This document shows positions 1 to 13,290 of a stretch of DNA of 64,000 nucleotides, piece by piece (within the stretch, counting starts at the first letter, position 1; each line of letters opens with the position of its first letter). The translations under genes were made by a program, and so were the position numbers. The stretch is from assembly GCF_040807025.1 (NCBI RefSeq), contig NC_090942.1, positions 41,060,911 through 41,124,910 of the forward strand, in the 5' to 3' direction. Origin of the DNA: Struthio camelus. Taxonomy: Eukaryota > Chordata > Aves > Struthioniformes > Struthionidae. The notes beneath the pieces are model-generated. The model worked only from the letters and a program-made list of their open reading frames with translations, was not told where the DNA came from and searched no databases.

Positions 1-1990
1 CAGGGTTAGCTGAGAGCTTATAAGTCAGGATTAGTGGGCAGACCAGCATAGATGCTGGTGTAGTAAGTATCTGCTATGGATTACCTGATTAGGAAGTAGA
101 TGAGGCCTTCTTCAGACAGTGGGAAGAAGCTTCATGTTTGCAGGCACTGGTCCTCATGGGGATCTTTAACCACCCTGCTGTCTGCTAGAGGGGCAATGCG
201 GCTGGGCACAAGCAATCCAGGAGGTTTCTAGAGTGCATCGATGACAACTTCCTAACTCAGGTGATTGAGGAGCCAGTAAAAAGCACTCTGCTAGACCTTG
301 TACTTAAAAACAAGGAAGAACTGGTTGGAGATGTGACAGTCAGGAGTAGCCTTGGCTGCAGCGACCACAGGATGATAAGGTTCAGGATCATGCAAGGAGG
401 GGTAAAAAGGAGAAAGCAGGATCACAACCCTGGACTTCAGGAGATCAGACTTAGGCCTGTACAGGGACCTGCTTGGAAGAATCCCATGGGATATGGCCCT
501 GGAAGGAAGAGGGGTCCAAGAGAGCTAGTTGATATTGAAGGATCACCTCCTCCAAGCTCAAGAATGCCATCCCAACAAGAAGGAAATCGAGTAAAGGCAT
601 CAAGAGGCCTGTATGGACAAAGCAGCAGTGGCTCACAAAACTCAGATGTTAAAAGGAAGTGTTTGAGAGGTAGAAACAGGGACAGGTGACCCAGGAGGAA
701 TATAGAGACACTGCCCGGGAGTGCGGGAATGGGGTTAGGAGAGCTAAAGTCCACCTGGAGTTGAAACCTGAAAGGGCTGTGAAGGGCAACAAGAAAGGAT
801 TCTACAAGTACACAAGCAGCAAAAGGAAGGCTAGGGAAAATGTGGGCCCACTACTAAGTGAGGGAGGAGCCCTCATGACAAAGGACACCAAAATGGCCAA
901 GGTACTGAATGCTGCCTTTGCTTCAGTCTTTGTTGGTAAGACTGGTCTTCAGGAATCCCGAGCCCCTGGGATCAGAGGGGAAGTCTGGAGCAATGAAGAC
1001 TTACTATTGGTGGAGGAGGGTCAGCTTAGGGAACACTTAAACAAACTGGGCCTACACAAGTCTATGGGTCTGATGGGATGCACTCGCAAGTGCTCAGGGA
1101 GCTGGCCAGTGTTGTTGTGAAGCCACTCTTGATTATCTTTGAAAGGTCATGGTGACTGGGAGAGGTTTCTGAGGTCTGGAAGAGAGCAAATGTCGTTCCT
1201 GTCTTCAAGAATGGCAAGGAGAATCTGGGAAACTACAGACCAGTCAGCCTCACCTCGATCGCTGGGCAACTAATCCTGGATACTGTTTCCAGACATGTGA
1301 AGGACAAGAAGGTGATCTGAAGTAGTTAGCATGGATTTATGAAGGGAAAAATTATGCTTAACCAACCTGATAGCCTTTTATGATGAGATGACTGGCTTGG
1401 TGGATGAAGGGAGAGCTCTGGATGTTGTTTATCCTGACTTCAGTGAGGCTTTTGATACTGTCTCCTGTAACATCTTCATAGACAAACTTATCTAACCTAT
1501 ACTTCATCAGTGGTCAGTAAGGTGGATTGAAAACTGGCTGAACTGCAAGGCTCAGAGGGTTGTGATCAGCAGCATGAAGTCCAGCTGGAGACCAGTTACT
1601 AGTGGTGTCCCCAAGGGGTTGATACTGGGGCCAGCATTGCACTCGGGGAGGAATAATCCCATGCACCATTACATATTGGGGACCAACCAGCTTGAGAGCA
1701 GCTTTGCAGAGAAGGACCTTCGGATCCTGGTGGGCAGCAAGTGGAACATTAGCCAGCAATGCACCCTTCTGGCAAAAAAAAAGCCAGCAGTGTCCTGGCT
1801 GCATTAGGCAGAGTGCTGGTAAGCAGGTTGAGGGAGGTGATCCTTCCCTTCTATTCAGCACTGGTGAGATCACATCAGGCATGCTGGGTCCAGTTCTGAG
1901 AGGCTGAGGGAGTTGGGACTGTTCAGCCTGAAGAGAAGGCTTAGGGGGGATCTTATCACTGTTTTTCAATATATTATGGGACTCATCAGC
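1..1990 (+). mobile_element. CR1 LINE, decayed, internally deleted and lacking its 3' end
   Basis: Broken reading frames across this block match the CR1 non-LTR retrotransposon family. From about 75 to 410 there is the end of the endonuclease domain, with phrases such as VDEAFFRQ, NKEELVGDV and GCSDHRMIRF. From about 690 to 1600 there is linker and reverse-transcriptase sequence (HKSMG, NYRPVSL, a degraded counterpart of the SKAFDTV phrase, SSWRPVTSGVPKG). Near 1640 the frame jumps from the SGVPKG region straight to the C-terminal part (SSFAEKDLRILV), so the segment with the FADD catalytic box is absent. Similarity fades just after the RGDLI-like end near 1950, without a CR1 3' UTR or octamer tail. 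Stops and frameshifts are frequent, so the copy is dead. It lies in sense orientation in a CNOT2 intron, and its 5' end is cut by the window edge. Family recognition is from memory. Confidence 0.9.
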
Positions 1991-2186
1991 ACAATAAGGA
2001 GTACCTCAGAAACCTTTTAATGTGGTAATTGTATCATTTCTCATACTGGGAGCGATTATCTGTGCTTTACAAGTGGAAGCTGAGTGAGAGAGTAATTAGC
2101 TGACTTTGACTAGATCAGCACCTGGCTCTTTTTCCAGGTTGAGCTCTGTTTGTCTGTGTCTGCATCATCTGTGTTGCCTGTTGTTC

Positions 2187-2203
2187 GGGGGGGGGGGGGG
2201 GGG
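2187..2203 (+). repeat. Poly-G run (17 G)
   Basis: Seventeen consecutive G residues on the sense strand of the CNOT2 intron. The length may be inaccurate because sequencing and assembly handle such runs poorly. Confidence 0.9.
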
Positions 2204-2460
2204 AAGGTGCTGAGTGGCTAGGAGGGATATCAAACATCAGAGATAGTAAAATATCCTCATATTATTATTGAAGAAGTACTTGAGTAGAGAAGAAATATTT
2301 TAGCATGGTGGCAACATACTCAGTCTTTATTGTGAAGCAGAAGTCCTACTTAGTCTTTCTTAACTTCCTGTTCCAATTGCTCTTTAAAAATCTGTTCGAA
2401 TATTTGGTGTCTGTTGAATACCAGTGAAAAATGAAAGCCAGTTAAAGTTCTTGTTGTAGT

Positions 2461-2483
2461 CCCCCTCCCTCCCCCCCCCCCCC
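2461..2483 (+). repeat. C-rich tract ending in 13 C
   Basis: A CCCCCTCCCT segment leads into 13 consecutive C residues. It is a simple polypyrimidine tract with no gene content. Confidence 0.9.
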
Positions 2484-5400
2484 GAGCTTTCTGAATTTTT
2501 CATGAAAATACTTAGGAAACCATAATTTCTTCCAGTTCTTTACACTGTCCTCTCTGGGGATACTGTAAACCAGTATGTTAGGATTGTAAATCTGGTTACT
2601 GCCTGATTATCACTTACCCTGCCTAATTCTTTTATAGAAGCGTATATCTGTCCCTTGAGGTTCTTTTTTTCTGTGAGTGTCCACATACGTATCATGGAAC
2701 GTGTACTAGTAAGATCACTGTCCTGTTTCACTGCGTTCTAGCAGAGGGATAATACAGTAACAAAACTTGGTAATAGCAGTACCTTAGTAGTTCATTGACA
2801 TTGCCCTGTTGAAATATCCTATTTTCAGTTGCTTATACAAATTTGACATTTTTTTTTTCAGGCTGAAACTTCCTGTTCCCATCATCTAATTTGGCTGCCT
2901 ATCTTGTCTCCCCAATGCCCCCTCTTCAGCTGAAGTTATTTAAAGTAGTACGTAGCTAATTTCAAAACTGCATAGGTTTTTTTTGAGTAGGAAGTACAGG
3001 CTTGTTTAACTGGTGGCCTTTGTGTCACGCTTGACTCTTATTGCCTGTATGAGAAATACATAGACTGTATTACCATTCTAAATCTCTGAGAACGGTTTGA
3101 ATATGGTTGGTATGGATTTTATGCCGTTTTTGATTTTGTATTTGTTTTTTTCTTTTTTAAGAGGTTAATTTACCCAAAGATTGCATGTGTTCCACTTACA
3201 ATTTCACACAGAGTATATTTTCCATAAGTTTGCTGTTCCTGGCTGCTAAAGCAAAATGAATGGGAGCCAGTTGAGATCAGATGAAAAGGGGAGAATAATG
3301 GAGGGTGGTGGCTGAAATGAGATGCTTTGGAAGGAAACCTTTGAGGCAGAATGAGAGAAGCAAATTCCAGACTCTGAATCCTGAGAGGAGGCGAGAATAT
3401 ACTCCCAAAGTGATGCTGTGAAAATATGTTTGAGTACAGCACTTAGATCTTGCGATTGCTAACAGGATAGAAAAGTCTTTGAAGACTTAATTCTTCTTCA
3501 GAACTGGGTTCAAGTGCAAATAGGGGCATAAAAGGTAAGACGACACATTCAACAAATAATATTATTTTTTTCTTTAGCTGCAGAGGTTCAATGGAGAAAT
3601 TAAGCTGAGATCCTGCAGTTAAGACTCTCAATACACAGGGGGCTGTTTGAGTACCTTACTTCTGGTGTTTTATAACCCTTGAATATATATGTTTAGAACC
3701 TTTTGTTCTTCTAACAGGTGCCTGTGTGAGTGAAATGTGTGTCTTTTTGTCCAAAGCTGGGAAAGCACAGGTGTTTGTTTCAAAAGCCGGGAATAGGTGA
3801 GCATCAATACAGAATGTGCTAATGAGAATATGAAAAATTTTGAGAAGAGTCTTCTCTGGTGCAGTGTTTTCTCGCTGAAACTTGTACTTTTGTGTGTCTA
3901 CTCTATTATTTTTTTCTCAAGGCAGATGCTTCTGGACATTTTACTCTTCAAGAAAAACACTTGGATCCACGTAATGAGAGAATGGTGGGGCTACTGCTGA
4001 TACAGTTTGAGTAGTTGTGTTTCAAGTGCAAAACATTTCAGTTCTGTTATCTGAGGTGAATTGCTTCTTCCGTGTGCTCTACCAGTTGACATAAGTACCC
4101 ATAAATCAAGAACTGCATTAGGCAAAAAGGCAGGAACTGTGCATGATCTGAGAAAGGTAAATGTTATCCCAGTTTTACGCATTTAGGGTGTAGTGACTCT
4201 TCTGCACGCACCTGTCTGTATTGGTTGAGGTTTAGTGGGCTGAAAGCTGAGGAGAGAGGAATTCTGAGGTCACTGTTGTCTTGCTGGCAACCCATACTTA
4301 CCCTTTTGGAGCTTCTATTTGCTGCTCAGTCATGCAGTTGTCATTAAGGTAACCAGTCTGTTACTACATGTGCTTGAGTAAAGGCTTTATTTTTTTTTTC
4401 CCTTTTGGATTTCTTTCTCAGGTAGCAGTGGTTATAATCTATTTGCCTTAACATACCATGTTATGCTTGTGACCGAAAATGGTGGGTTTTCAAGTATATC
4501 TGCACTTACTCAGTTTCTCTCCAAGTTAGCAGGACACAAACAAGCTCTAAACTAAAGGTACTCCAGCTATCGTGACGAGCCTGGTTGAGAGCACCTTGGG
4601 ATTGGAACTGAGCTAGTCTGCAGCACATACTCAGGCCCTAAATTTTGGTAAAGGAGAGGGAATAGTAGGAATTAGTTCTATTTATTTATTTACTTTTTTT
4701 AAAGCCTGCATTTAGTGTCCAGATTGCAGACTGTGTCATGTGAGTTTGACCATACACAGAATTTGCAGCATGTATTTGTCTTCAAATCAGGTTGTGCTGA
4801 ACTTAGAAATTGCATTTTTATGAATTTATATTGTTTTCTCTGAGTAACGTGATGTTTAAGAAAATACTATGTTCTGACTTCCTTCTTTGGGAGAGGGGGA
4901 GAAGAGATTCTGTTATTTCTGAAGAACTTAGTGCTGCATGTGATCTCCAAATCTTTTATAGCTGGACTTCATCAGTACATATGTCCTGTTAAGGAACTCT
5001 TCACAGTGCATCTGAGTAAATTTGGAATCTCCAAACAGGCAAAGTGCCTTTTCATTAAAACAAAAACAAGCAAACAATCTACCTACCAGCTAATCAAAAA
5101 AAGCTTACTAAGGTATAAAACTGAAGATAAAGTTGTTTCTATCTGCAAAATATTCCAAAGCTCTAATGCAGTCCATTTAAAAAACTGAAATGTTGTTCAA
5201 TTGTTGAATCAATTGTTAGTGAAAACTGCAAGTAGCTGTCAACCAGTGCATTTCTGAATTACACAATAGGATGAGTTCAAGGTTATCAAACAAACAAAAA
5301 AAAAAGTATGAATTTATTCTGATGTCTTCCGGTGAGAATTTGTTCATGGGTAGGATGCAAAATACTGGTGGAGGGAAACTCACAGAATAAACTTTGAGGA

Positions 5401-8400
5401 GCCATGACAAGTGCCACTGTAATAACAAATTTATTATAAGAATATTTCAGGCAAATTTGATTACTTCTCCTGAACTGAATTAGATGACATCATGGTTTTG
5501 CACTGTTTCATGTTTCTTTTTCCCTTGACAATATATGTACTTCAGAAGCTTGTTTGGTTTCTCAACTTAATTTTATTTAAATCTGGTTCCTTAGCATAAT
5601 TAATTTCTGCTCTGGTGTTCCTAAGGGAAAGTCAATGAACAAATGTAATATATGGATGGTGTATGTTTATCTGGTAATTGTCTTGATAGGCTATCAACAG
5701 AAAACATACTTTAAAAGTTTTTTTCTTTTTTTAATAAATTGAACTAGTTTCTTTTTTTTTTTTTTTAATAGTACATGTCTCTGGGAGTATGAGTAGGTGA
5801 CAGGAATATGCCAGTAAATAATTATTTTAAGCTTTCCATTGTTTTTCGCAACCAGAATACTTAAAATGGTATTGAATTTAAAAGCATGAGGTATATCAGA
5901 CAGTGTATTGCATACTTAAGTTGCTGCCATGATTGTCACTCGCTTCTAAAATATGATCATATGTAGGTAAAACTTTTGAAGTGAATGGTGCTGCACAGCC
6001 AAGCATATAGCATTTCATAATAGGAAGTCAAAAGTATTATGCTAAATTAAATGTAGAGCTAGCATTAGGCTTGAATGGAATGTAGTTATTCCAAATGATG
6101 TTAGGAAGACAAAGTGGGAAGATCTACTTGTATAGGCCATTGAAGGTGGTATATTGATTTGTTTTCTTTTATTATTGAGTAAGTACTATTAGGTTTATAA
6201 TATTATCAGATTAAGTTATCATTGTTCCTGGTCTACAAAGTTCTTAAATCCTGTCTTCAACCGATAATCCATCAGTACATTTTACAGTATGTGTGTGAGA
6301 GTGCATGCGTGTGTGCCTATCAGTCACGACTTGTGACTTCATCACCTTGTCTGCAAAGGGCACCCTTGGTCCAGCTTCCCTGAGGGTCCCATCACTAGCT
6401 AAGGTGGAACGTGTCTGGCGTCTTCTGGGTTTCCCTACCTTGCTGATCAGGTGGGAGCGGTAATTTGTTTGCTCTTCTGGTCACTTTTGCAGATGTTCAT
6501 TTCTTTCGTTCCCTTTCTCATTTTCAAAGCATCTTCTCTGTGCTGATTTGGATACTTTTGAGTGGCATGTCCAAAGATAATTTCCTGGCCTCCGTCTTCT
6601 CTTTGTGAGTGCATTGCCATTGATCAGGTAGGTCCCTAAAGGCATCCGCATAGCTTAGGGGGGAGTTGTATCCCCAACCACTGTAGTTTTCTTAAATCTT
6701 CCAAGTTTTGGACCTGCAGTGAGTGGGAACAGAGCCTGCAGGACGTCTGTCCCAGAATGGGCCTCATGTCAACCGTATTATGAAACCGATTGGAGCTGCT
6801 TACAATCTAAATTTTGAAGTGTACCTGTAGTAATTTTGATATTGATTTTCTTTTATTCCATTTTGATGAAGGATAGCTTTTCCTGTTCCTCCTGAGCTGT
6901 TTTTATTTCAGGAGCGTTTTTAAATGTTCATTTCATAATAGTTAAGCGTGATTAAAGGTTTAAAACAGTTTGTAGATCTTTGTCATAGGAATTTCTGTGG
7001 CTTTTGATTTTAGTGACGGTTACACTTATATGACATAGTTTGCATACAGCAGAGATTCACAATTTTAGTGTAGTTTTTGAAAACATTGTTATACTTTGCA
7101 AAGCACTTGGAAAATTGTAGCTTGTAAATGGCTTTTCTTGGAAAATAGCAATGAAGGATATTCTGAAATTATATGTTCTTCACTTCCTTCATGCTCAATT
7201 TCTGTCTGGAGTAAGTGCATAGAACTTAATATGTATCTCATCTGTGATATTGCTTCCTTTCAAAAGGAAACACCATGCAGTGTTTATTAGAGGAGACAGG
7301 CAGTAGCTTGAGTTACTTTGAAACTTGACCTAAGTAAGTTTGTAAACCAATAATTGTTTTATGGCTGTGCTTTTTTAAAGCATTCTATGAATTTGAAAAA
7401 CAATCCATTTATGAACTATATGACACAAATACTGTGAGATTATTCTAAAGGCTATCCAACATTCAAGTGTGGGGTTTTTTTTGTTTTTTTGACAGATTTG
7501 TTTCTCAGATATATTGCGGTGGTCTTCATTTCAATCTTCTATTTTTTTGAGATTTGGACTTGAAAATGCATAAGTTAAAATAAAGCCAGCGATCGAGATT
7601 GACAAAAATGCATATTTTACTGTTGTGTGCTTACAGTGACTACAAATCGGTGCCGATATTAAGCTCCTCAAGGAAAAATACTTTTTAACAAACAACAAAA
7701 AAAGTAATGGAACTCTTTCCATGTTCTTTTTTCCATATTCATGTGCTGTTGATACTGTAAAGTTGCTTTTTGAAGGACTGTTATATCATAAGCATACAGC
7801 ATACTCTGTTAGAGGTTATCGGTCACCTTGGAGAAATGTAGTGACTATGACTGAGAAGCTAAATGAGGAAACAAGTTTCCTTTGTTTTCCTTTCCTTTTC
7901 TTTTCCTAAAAAAGGAAATATATTTTTCCTTATTTGTGCTCTTGTTCCTTTCATGCATTTGTTTTTTAATAACTATAAAGTATCACTAAAGAGTTGAGAT
8001 TTGAGGGTTCTCTTACATCTGGCAAGCTGATAGTCAATTTACAGTCTATTCGAGTTTGTGCCAGGTTGGAATTACCTTTTGACACTGAGAAGTAGGATCA
8101 TAAACTGTAACTGTTTTCACTTTAAATTGAATTAATGCTATCTTGTAAAAGTGTTTTCTGATGTATTCTAAATTCTATATTTTGACTTAAATTGCAGGGT
8201 GATTCAGTAGCTACCAGTATGTAACCTGTGATATTCAATTGAATGGATATTTTACTTTTCACTGAAAGGCTCATTAAATAAACCCTTTCACAAATACTTT
8301 GGATATGCAAGTATACTGTCTTATATAAAAACATTTGTTTTTAGCAGAAAAGGAAGATAGAGTAAATTATTTCTGATTAAACAAAGTTACTAAACAGCGA

Positions 8401-9798
8401 CATCAGAAACCCTCATCTATAGATGGGTGGAAACTATGCAACATTCGCCAGAGATTACAATCTGCAATTACTGTCTCGCATAATGATGGTGTGCATTTCA
8501 CAAATATTGTAGCCTTTTGAGGAACAGAGAAAAAAAATATGACTAAAAGTCTTGAACTTTTTTCTGGACTTGTATTATTGCATGTAGTTTTTTGCTCTGA
8601 TAAAGATGATGAGGAATTTAATCAATTGCAACTTGAGCAACTTCACTGCCGTATGCAAAATTAAAAATATTCATTCTCCAGGGAGATTTCATAGAATTCT
8701 CTTAGTTTAGAGTGGGCTACATTAATATTACAAGTGAGCTGTCCTTGGGCACTACCTGTAGTAATATTGCAAAAACAGAAACATAAGATAATTAGCAGCC
8801 TGAGGCAAATAAATTATATATTTAAAATATTAATTAAATTAGTTTAGTTTTCATATCCAGCCACATCAGCAGTTTACAAATCATTATAGAGAAGATCATA
8901 TTGCAGCTTATGAAGACAAAAGTTTAAATAACTTTTCCTTATAGATAGATTTTTGTCAACAATGTGTTTTCAGTCATTGTTAACAAAGAAGTCATTGTGT
9001 GCTGAAGTATACTGCAGTCTTTCTTCTAATGAAAAGGGTTTTTCTGGAAATCTGAAAGGTTTATTTTTTCTATATACTGTCCTAATAGCACAGAAATAAG
9101 TATTATTGGTTGCAGTGTTATGTACTGTTTGAAGGGTAAAAGTAAATGACTGCAGCAAACCACCTATTAGATACTTCAGGTTAGAACCTTTCAGGCAAGA
9201 ACCTGAAGAACCTTTGGTCTCTACGTAGTGGTTGTTGTTAGGAAACGTTCTATAAAAACATTTAAAGGTCTTGGGACCAGCTTTTCTTTGATTAACATTC
9301 ATTTGAAGTTGCTGTCAAATTTCAGACACATGATGAGCTTTTGTTTTGAAAGAAGCACTTGTATTCATCTGATCAGAACTGGAAGTGGTTTGGGGCAGTA
9401 TGGCTGCTTACTTCTCTAAACTCCATCCTAAAATGCAGCACTCTGCCGTTCCTTCCCTTTCTTTCCTCTGTTCCCTGTAATTTTTTTTATAGTGTTTGCT
9501 CATGGGCTTGTAGGCATGCCCCTAGTCTGTCAGTGGGAATTGTGCCACTGCAACATCGTGATAAAGAATGAGTTGACAGAACTGCACCACTTTTACATTT
9601 TTAATGAATGATTACTCCACTAACGGGTCTTGTGTAACAGAGGGCTGACTTCCCATGAGAGAATAGGGAAAGTAGTCTTGTTACAAGATTAGAAGAGAGA
9701 TAGGTATGAAATTAGGCTAAGTAGACAGGAATTCTTAATTTTTAACCTCCCCGTGGAACTGGAGTACCATGTCTGAAAGATGGTGTTAGCCTGAGTAA

Positions 9799-9823
9799 TG
9801 TGTATGTATGTATATATGTATGA
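9799..9823 (+). repeat. TATG/TA microsatellite
   Basis: A short imperfect run of TGTA, TATG and TA units inside the intron. It is simple sequence. Confidence 0.8.
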
Positions 9824-11583
9824 ATGAGAGACTTGAAGCAATTTTTAAATCCTTTTGAAATTAACACGGACTTGAGTTTTTGTACCTTCACAAGATCTAG
9901 AATGATAAGGTGAAAGGTAGAAATCAGTTCTTGCATTGAAGTGCAGCGTGAACTTTGCTGTATTAACTTTTGTAGCTGATTGGACATTGTCCTGGGTTAA
10001 AAAGGAGCTGTAATTTTTGTGTATGGCGTTTTCTGGTGGCTTCTTGTCGTTAGGAAATAAAGCAGCTGCATTCCGTCCATAGGTCTGCCTGCATTTGGCA
10101 CAACCCCACTTATAGCCAGGCCTTCTAAGAAGTAGTACTGCAAGCGTTTTTTCAATATCTGTGCATACGCTTGTAGCATGACTGAGTAATAAATCTGTCA
10201 ATGAATGTTAGACTAAGTTAGTGTGACTAGGAGGGTGCCTACTGTTCTTTTGACAACAATCTGACACCTTCATTCTGTAAACTCGCTGTAATATTTAAAA
10301 GTCTACACATAGATAGATGTTCTTACTCAGAAGTTTACCAGCCATGTATAGTCACTGATTACCACTGGAAAGTAGATAAATTGGCCATTAATGTTAGGCT
10401 GCTTAACTGTTGTTTGTTCTTAGACTATGTATGGTGGCTGCAACTTCAATCTTTCATCCCAGTTCCTACCTTTGCCGTTACTGGACCTTAGCACTGCCTC
10501 ATTTAATCAATTTTCTTAAAGGACTGGAAGCGTGCGAAATGCAGTGTTGCATTTCTCAGGTGTGATCCATGCTGCAGTTCACCCCAAGAACAAGTGTCAG
10601 TTCTTTTAGTTAAGCAAGATCCTGTTACATGTGCACGCAGCTGCTGGAATGTCCTTCAGCTCCTCTATTGCTTCCCTCTGGGGAAGAATGGACAGCTTGA
10701 GAACTGCGCGTGACTACTTCACTTGGCAGCATTGAAAAAACACCAAATCACTTATAAAAATACTGCTGTGAAGATGTATCGGTCTTTGCAAAAAGTCACA
10801 GTTCTTGCTCAGTTTTTGAAGATCTTCAAAGCAATCAGATGCATTGATGCCAACCATGTTTCTTCAGGCTTTCCCTCTCCTCCTGTAGATGTATCCTAAT
10901 CACGCACCGCTCTGCTCTCTGGAGTCATCACCATGGTCTGGGTAGATACCATGAAGAAATATGAGTTGCCAATAAAAATATCAATATTTAATTAAACTAA
11001 TTATTAAAAGCTTTCTTCATTTCTTTTTTCTTTTTTTTTTTTTTTAAACTATGTATTTTTAAGACTCCACAAAAGACTCCACAGCATGGCAGTGCACTTT
11101 ATCAGTCTTCAGGGCATAATCTTGGTTAGTTTCCTTCTTACACAATTATCAATATAGGAAATAATCTTTTAGAAAATTCAGTTTTTGGGGAGAGTGTATA
11201 AATATCTTTTGGCTTCTCAGTATGTACACTCCATATTATGTCTCTGTTTTTCATAGTGATATTTTTTTCTTGCGGTGGCTTTAAGCTTATATTTTGTGAC
11301 TCAAAGGTTTGACCTTACTCGAGTGACTCATAAGTCTTTACAGTGCATATGCAGCCAGACAGCCATGTGTGAGTCTCTGTGGAAATAAGATCAAAAGGTA
11401 CCGGCTCAAAGACAGAATTGTTTTTTCCCATATAGAGTTCCTATACTGTAGTTCTGAGTTAGGTATTATGTTTTGAATTTCCAGCGTACATCTCAGTGGC
11501 TCTTGCTTTCTGTCACAACATGTATATTTTTATTGTTATTGTTTGCTAAATGAGCAATGAAATTTTGTTATTTCCGGTGACAG

Positions 11584-11640
11584 GACCAATCACAAGAGGA
11601 GATAATTTACATGGCGAAAGGTTTTCTTCCTTCATCCCAG
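11584..11640 (+). CDS. CNOT2: Candidate 19-residue CNOT2 cassette exon
   Basis: A 57-nt segment is flanked by an AG acceptor (TTTCCGGTGACAG) and a GT donor (CAG followed by GTACTG). It has no stop in the phase needed. In phase 0-0 it reads DQSQEEIIYMAKGFLPSSQ and would fit exactly between the upstream start exon (expected to end on a codon boundary) and the exon at 14233, lengthening CNOT2 by 19 residues without a frameshift. It also contains an in-frame ATG (M10) that could begin a variant N-terminus. The donor is weak beyond GTA, which would suit an optional exon. The canonical CNOT2 protein I remember does not include these residues. This could equally be chance. Confidence 0.38.
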
Positions 11641-13039
11641 GTACTGTAAGGAGTACTGAAAATTCTTAGGGACCTCTGAGAAACTGCACTTTATCTTTCT
11701 CAAGAGCAGTAGTTGGCTGATTAGCTCAGCTTCTCATCATCATTGCTAGGGATAGCTTCACCAAAGCATTTCATTATCCTGTTTGCAGTGGTTAAAGCCA
11801 ACTGCTCTTCTCTCGGTTCTTTACTGAGGCAGAGCAAAGGACAAACTAATCCCCTTAGCCTGTTAAATGTCCCGTTCCATCTGGTAGGTGATAATTGCGT
11901 TCTGAGGGGATTAGCACAGTGGGATGTGCTTAGAGAGTAATGAAAGCTTCACTACAAGTGTGAAAGTCAGCTGAATACAGGCAAGCAGTTTGGGAGCTTA
12001 TTTTTGTATTTTATGATATTTTCCAAAAATGTGATATTTTCATCTGCAGAAGGTATGCAGTAGCTTTATATGTGTGTAACAGATGATAAATTTGTTTGGA
12101 AACATCAGTGGTCTAGATATCCAAAAAGCTATTGTAACAGAATAATAGAATAGTATAACTGAATACACTTTTGTCTTGCTGGACATTTCTAGGAAATTCC
12201 ATGATTATAACTGTATTAAATGCATCCCATATGTTGACTCTACTTTTAGTCAAAACTGCTATGACATGCAAATCACGGGGGTAAGTTGTTCCTAGTGTAG
12301 AAGCAGTTGCGTTATTAAATATTGCTCAGAAGCCTTAGTCAGTAAAGGCGAAATTTGAATAAGCGATATATTACCCACGGTCTGTGAGAAATACCAGAGT
12401 AATTTGGTGTCAGTAAGGATAAGAGGATTTTGAGCTAAAAGTAAACTATTATTGCAGCCAACCAGAATAAATTTGATTTTAAATTTGGTCAATTTAAAGC
12501 ATGAGCCTAAGGTAGTAGAAAAAGATTCTTTAAAAAAAGAAAGTCCTCCCCCTCTTTTTTTTTTGTAATTTAGTTAATGCTGTCAGTGATGAGGGTAGTG
12601 AGCCTTATGGTTCAGAGCATTTCATAAGCTAAATGCAGTTTAAAGATCTGTTTAAATGCTCATGTTATACAGAACAGTATTTCAGATTTGAGTAATATCT
12701 TAAAAATCCCCATTCTTTCTAATCTCCCTTTTTGACATAAGAAACTTGCCCAGTTGCTCTGTCCTGACCGATTCATCTGCCGTTCCGCTGGTTTGGTGGG
12801 TTAAAACAGGACTTGGTTAGTCTGCACTGTGTTACTGTCGTAGAGTTTCTAGCCGGAGAGATTATAGACTTGACAAACATGTATGTTTTTATACAAATAA
12901 AAAGTCAGATGTATAAATACACACTGTATGCGGTAGGTGCTTTAGCGACATTGTACGACCTTCCTGCAGGATTACATTTTCTAAAGAATTAAGGTTCTGT
13001 GACCAACTGCACGTTTGGTATTTCTCCAATCTCACGTTC

Positions 13040-13290
13040 TTGCCTAAGCAATGATATTTATGCTTGTGCGTGCGCGCGTGAGCGTGCCTCTGGCAGCCAG
13101 GGCAAAATAAATTCTGGCGGTTGGTTAGAGTCACCTGTAATCACCTCACCAGTCTGGGACGTCGTCGGTGAGCGCGGTTCAGCTTGGCCTTCTCTGACTC
13201 GGTTATGGCTCTGCCTGTGCGATAGCCTAATAGAGGGCTTTTTGCCAGAGCTGTGGTGATGCGACGCTGGAGTGATTTCCTTATTTGTTA
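13040..13290. promoter_or_regulatory. CpG-dense islet inside the CNOT2 intron
   Basis: About 15 CpG dinucleotides occur within roughly 230 bp (for example TGCGTGCGCGCGTGAGCG and GACGTCGTCGGTGAGCGCGG), in an intron where CpG is otherwise rare. Such islets often mark unmethylated regulatory DNA or minor promoters. A splice donor-like CG/GTGAGC lies at 13168, about 1.07 kb upstream of the exon at 14233. Regulatory function is inferred from composition only. Confidence 0.35.

Larger units (their letters stand above)
1991..11583 (+). other. CNOT2 intron, first part
   Basis: This is AT-rich intronic sequence with no supported gene. It contains a G17 run at 2187-2203, a C13 run at 2471-2483, a TATG-rich microsatellite at 9799-9823 and many T runs. 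The block at about 6290-6790 is richer in GC than its surroundings and remains unexplained. Short open frames here have no recognisable similarity and poor coding character. Confidence 0.7.

Noticed and set aside
2385..2400. tRNA B-box-like GTTCGAA
   Set aside because: No matching A box or cloverleaf arms nearby.
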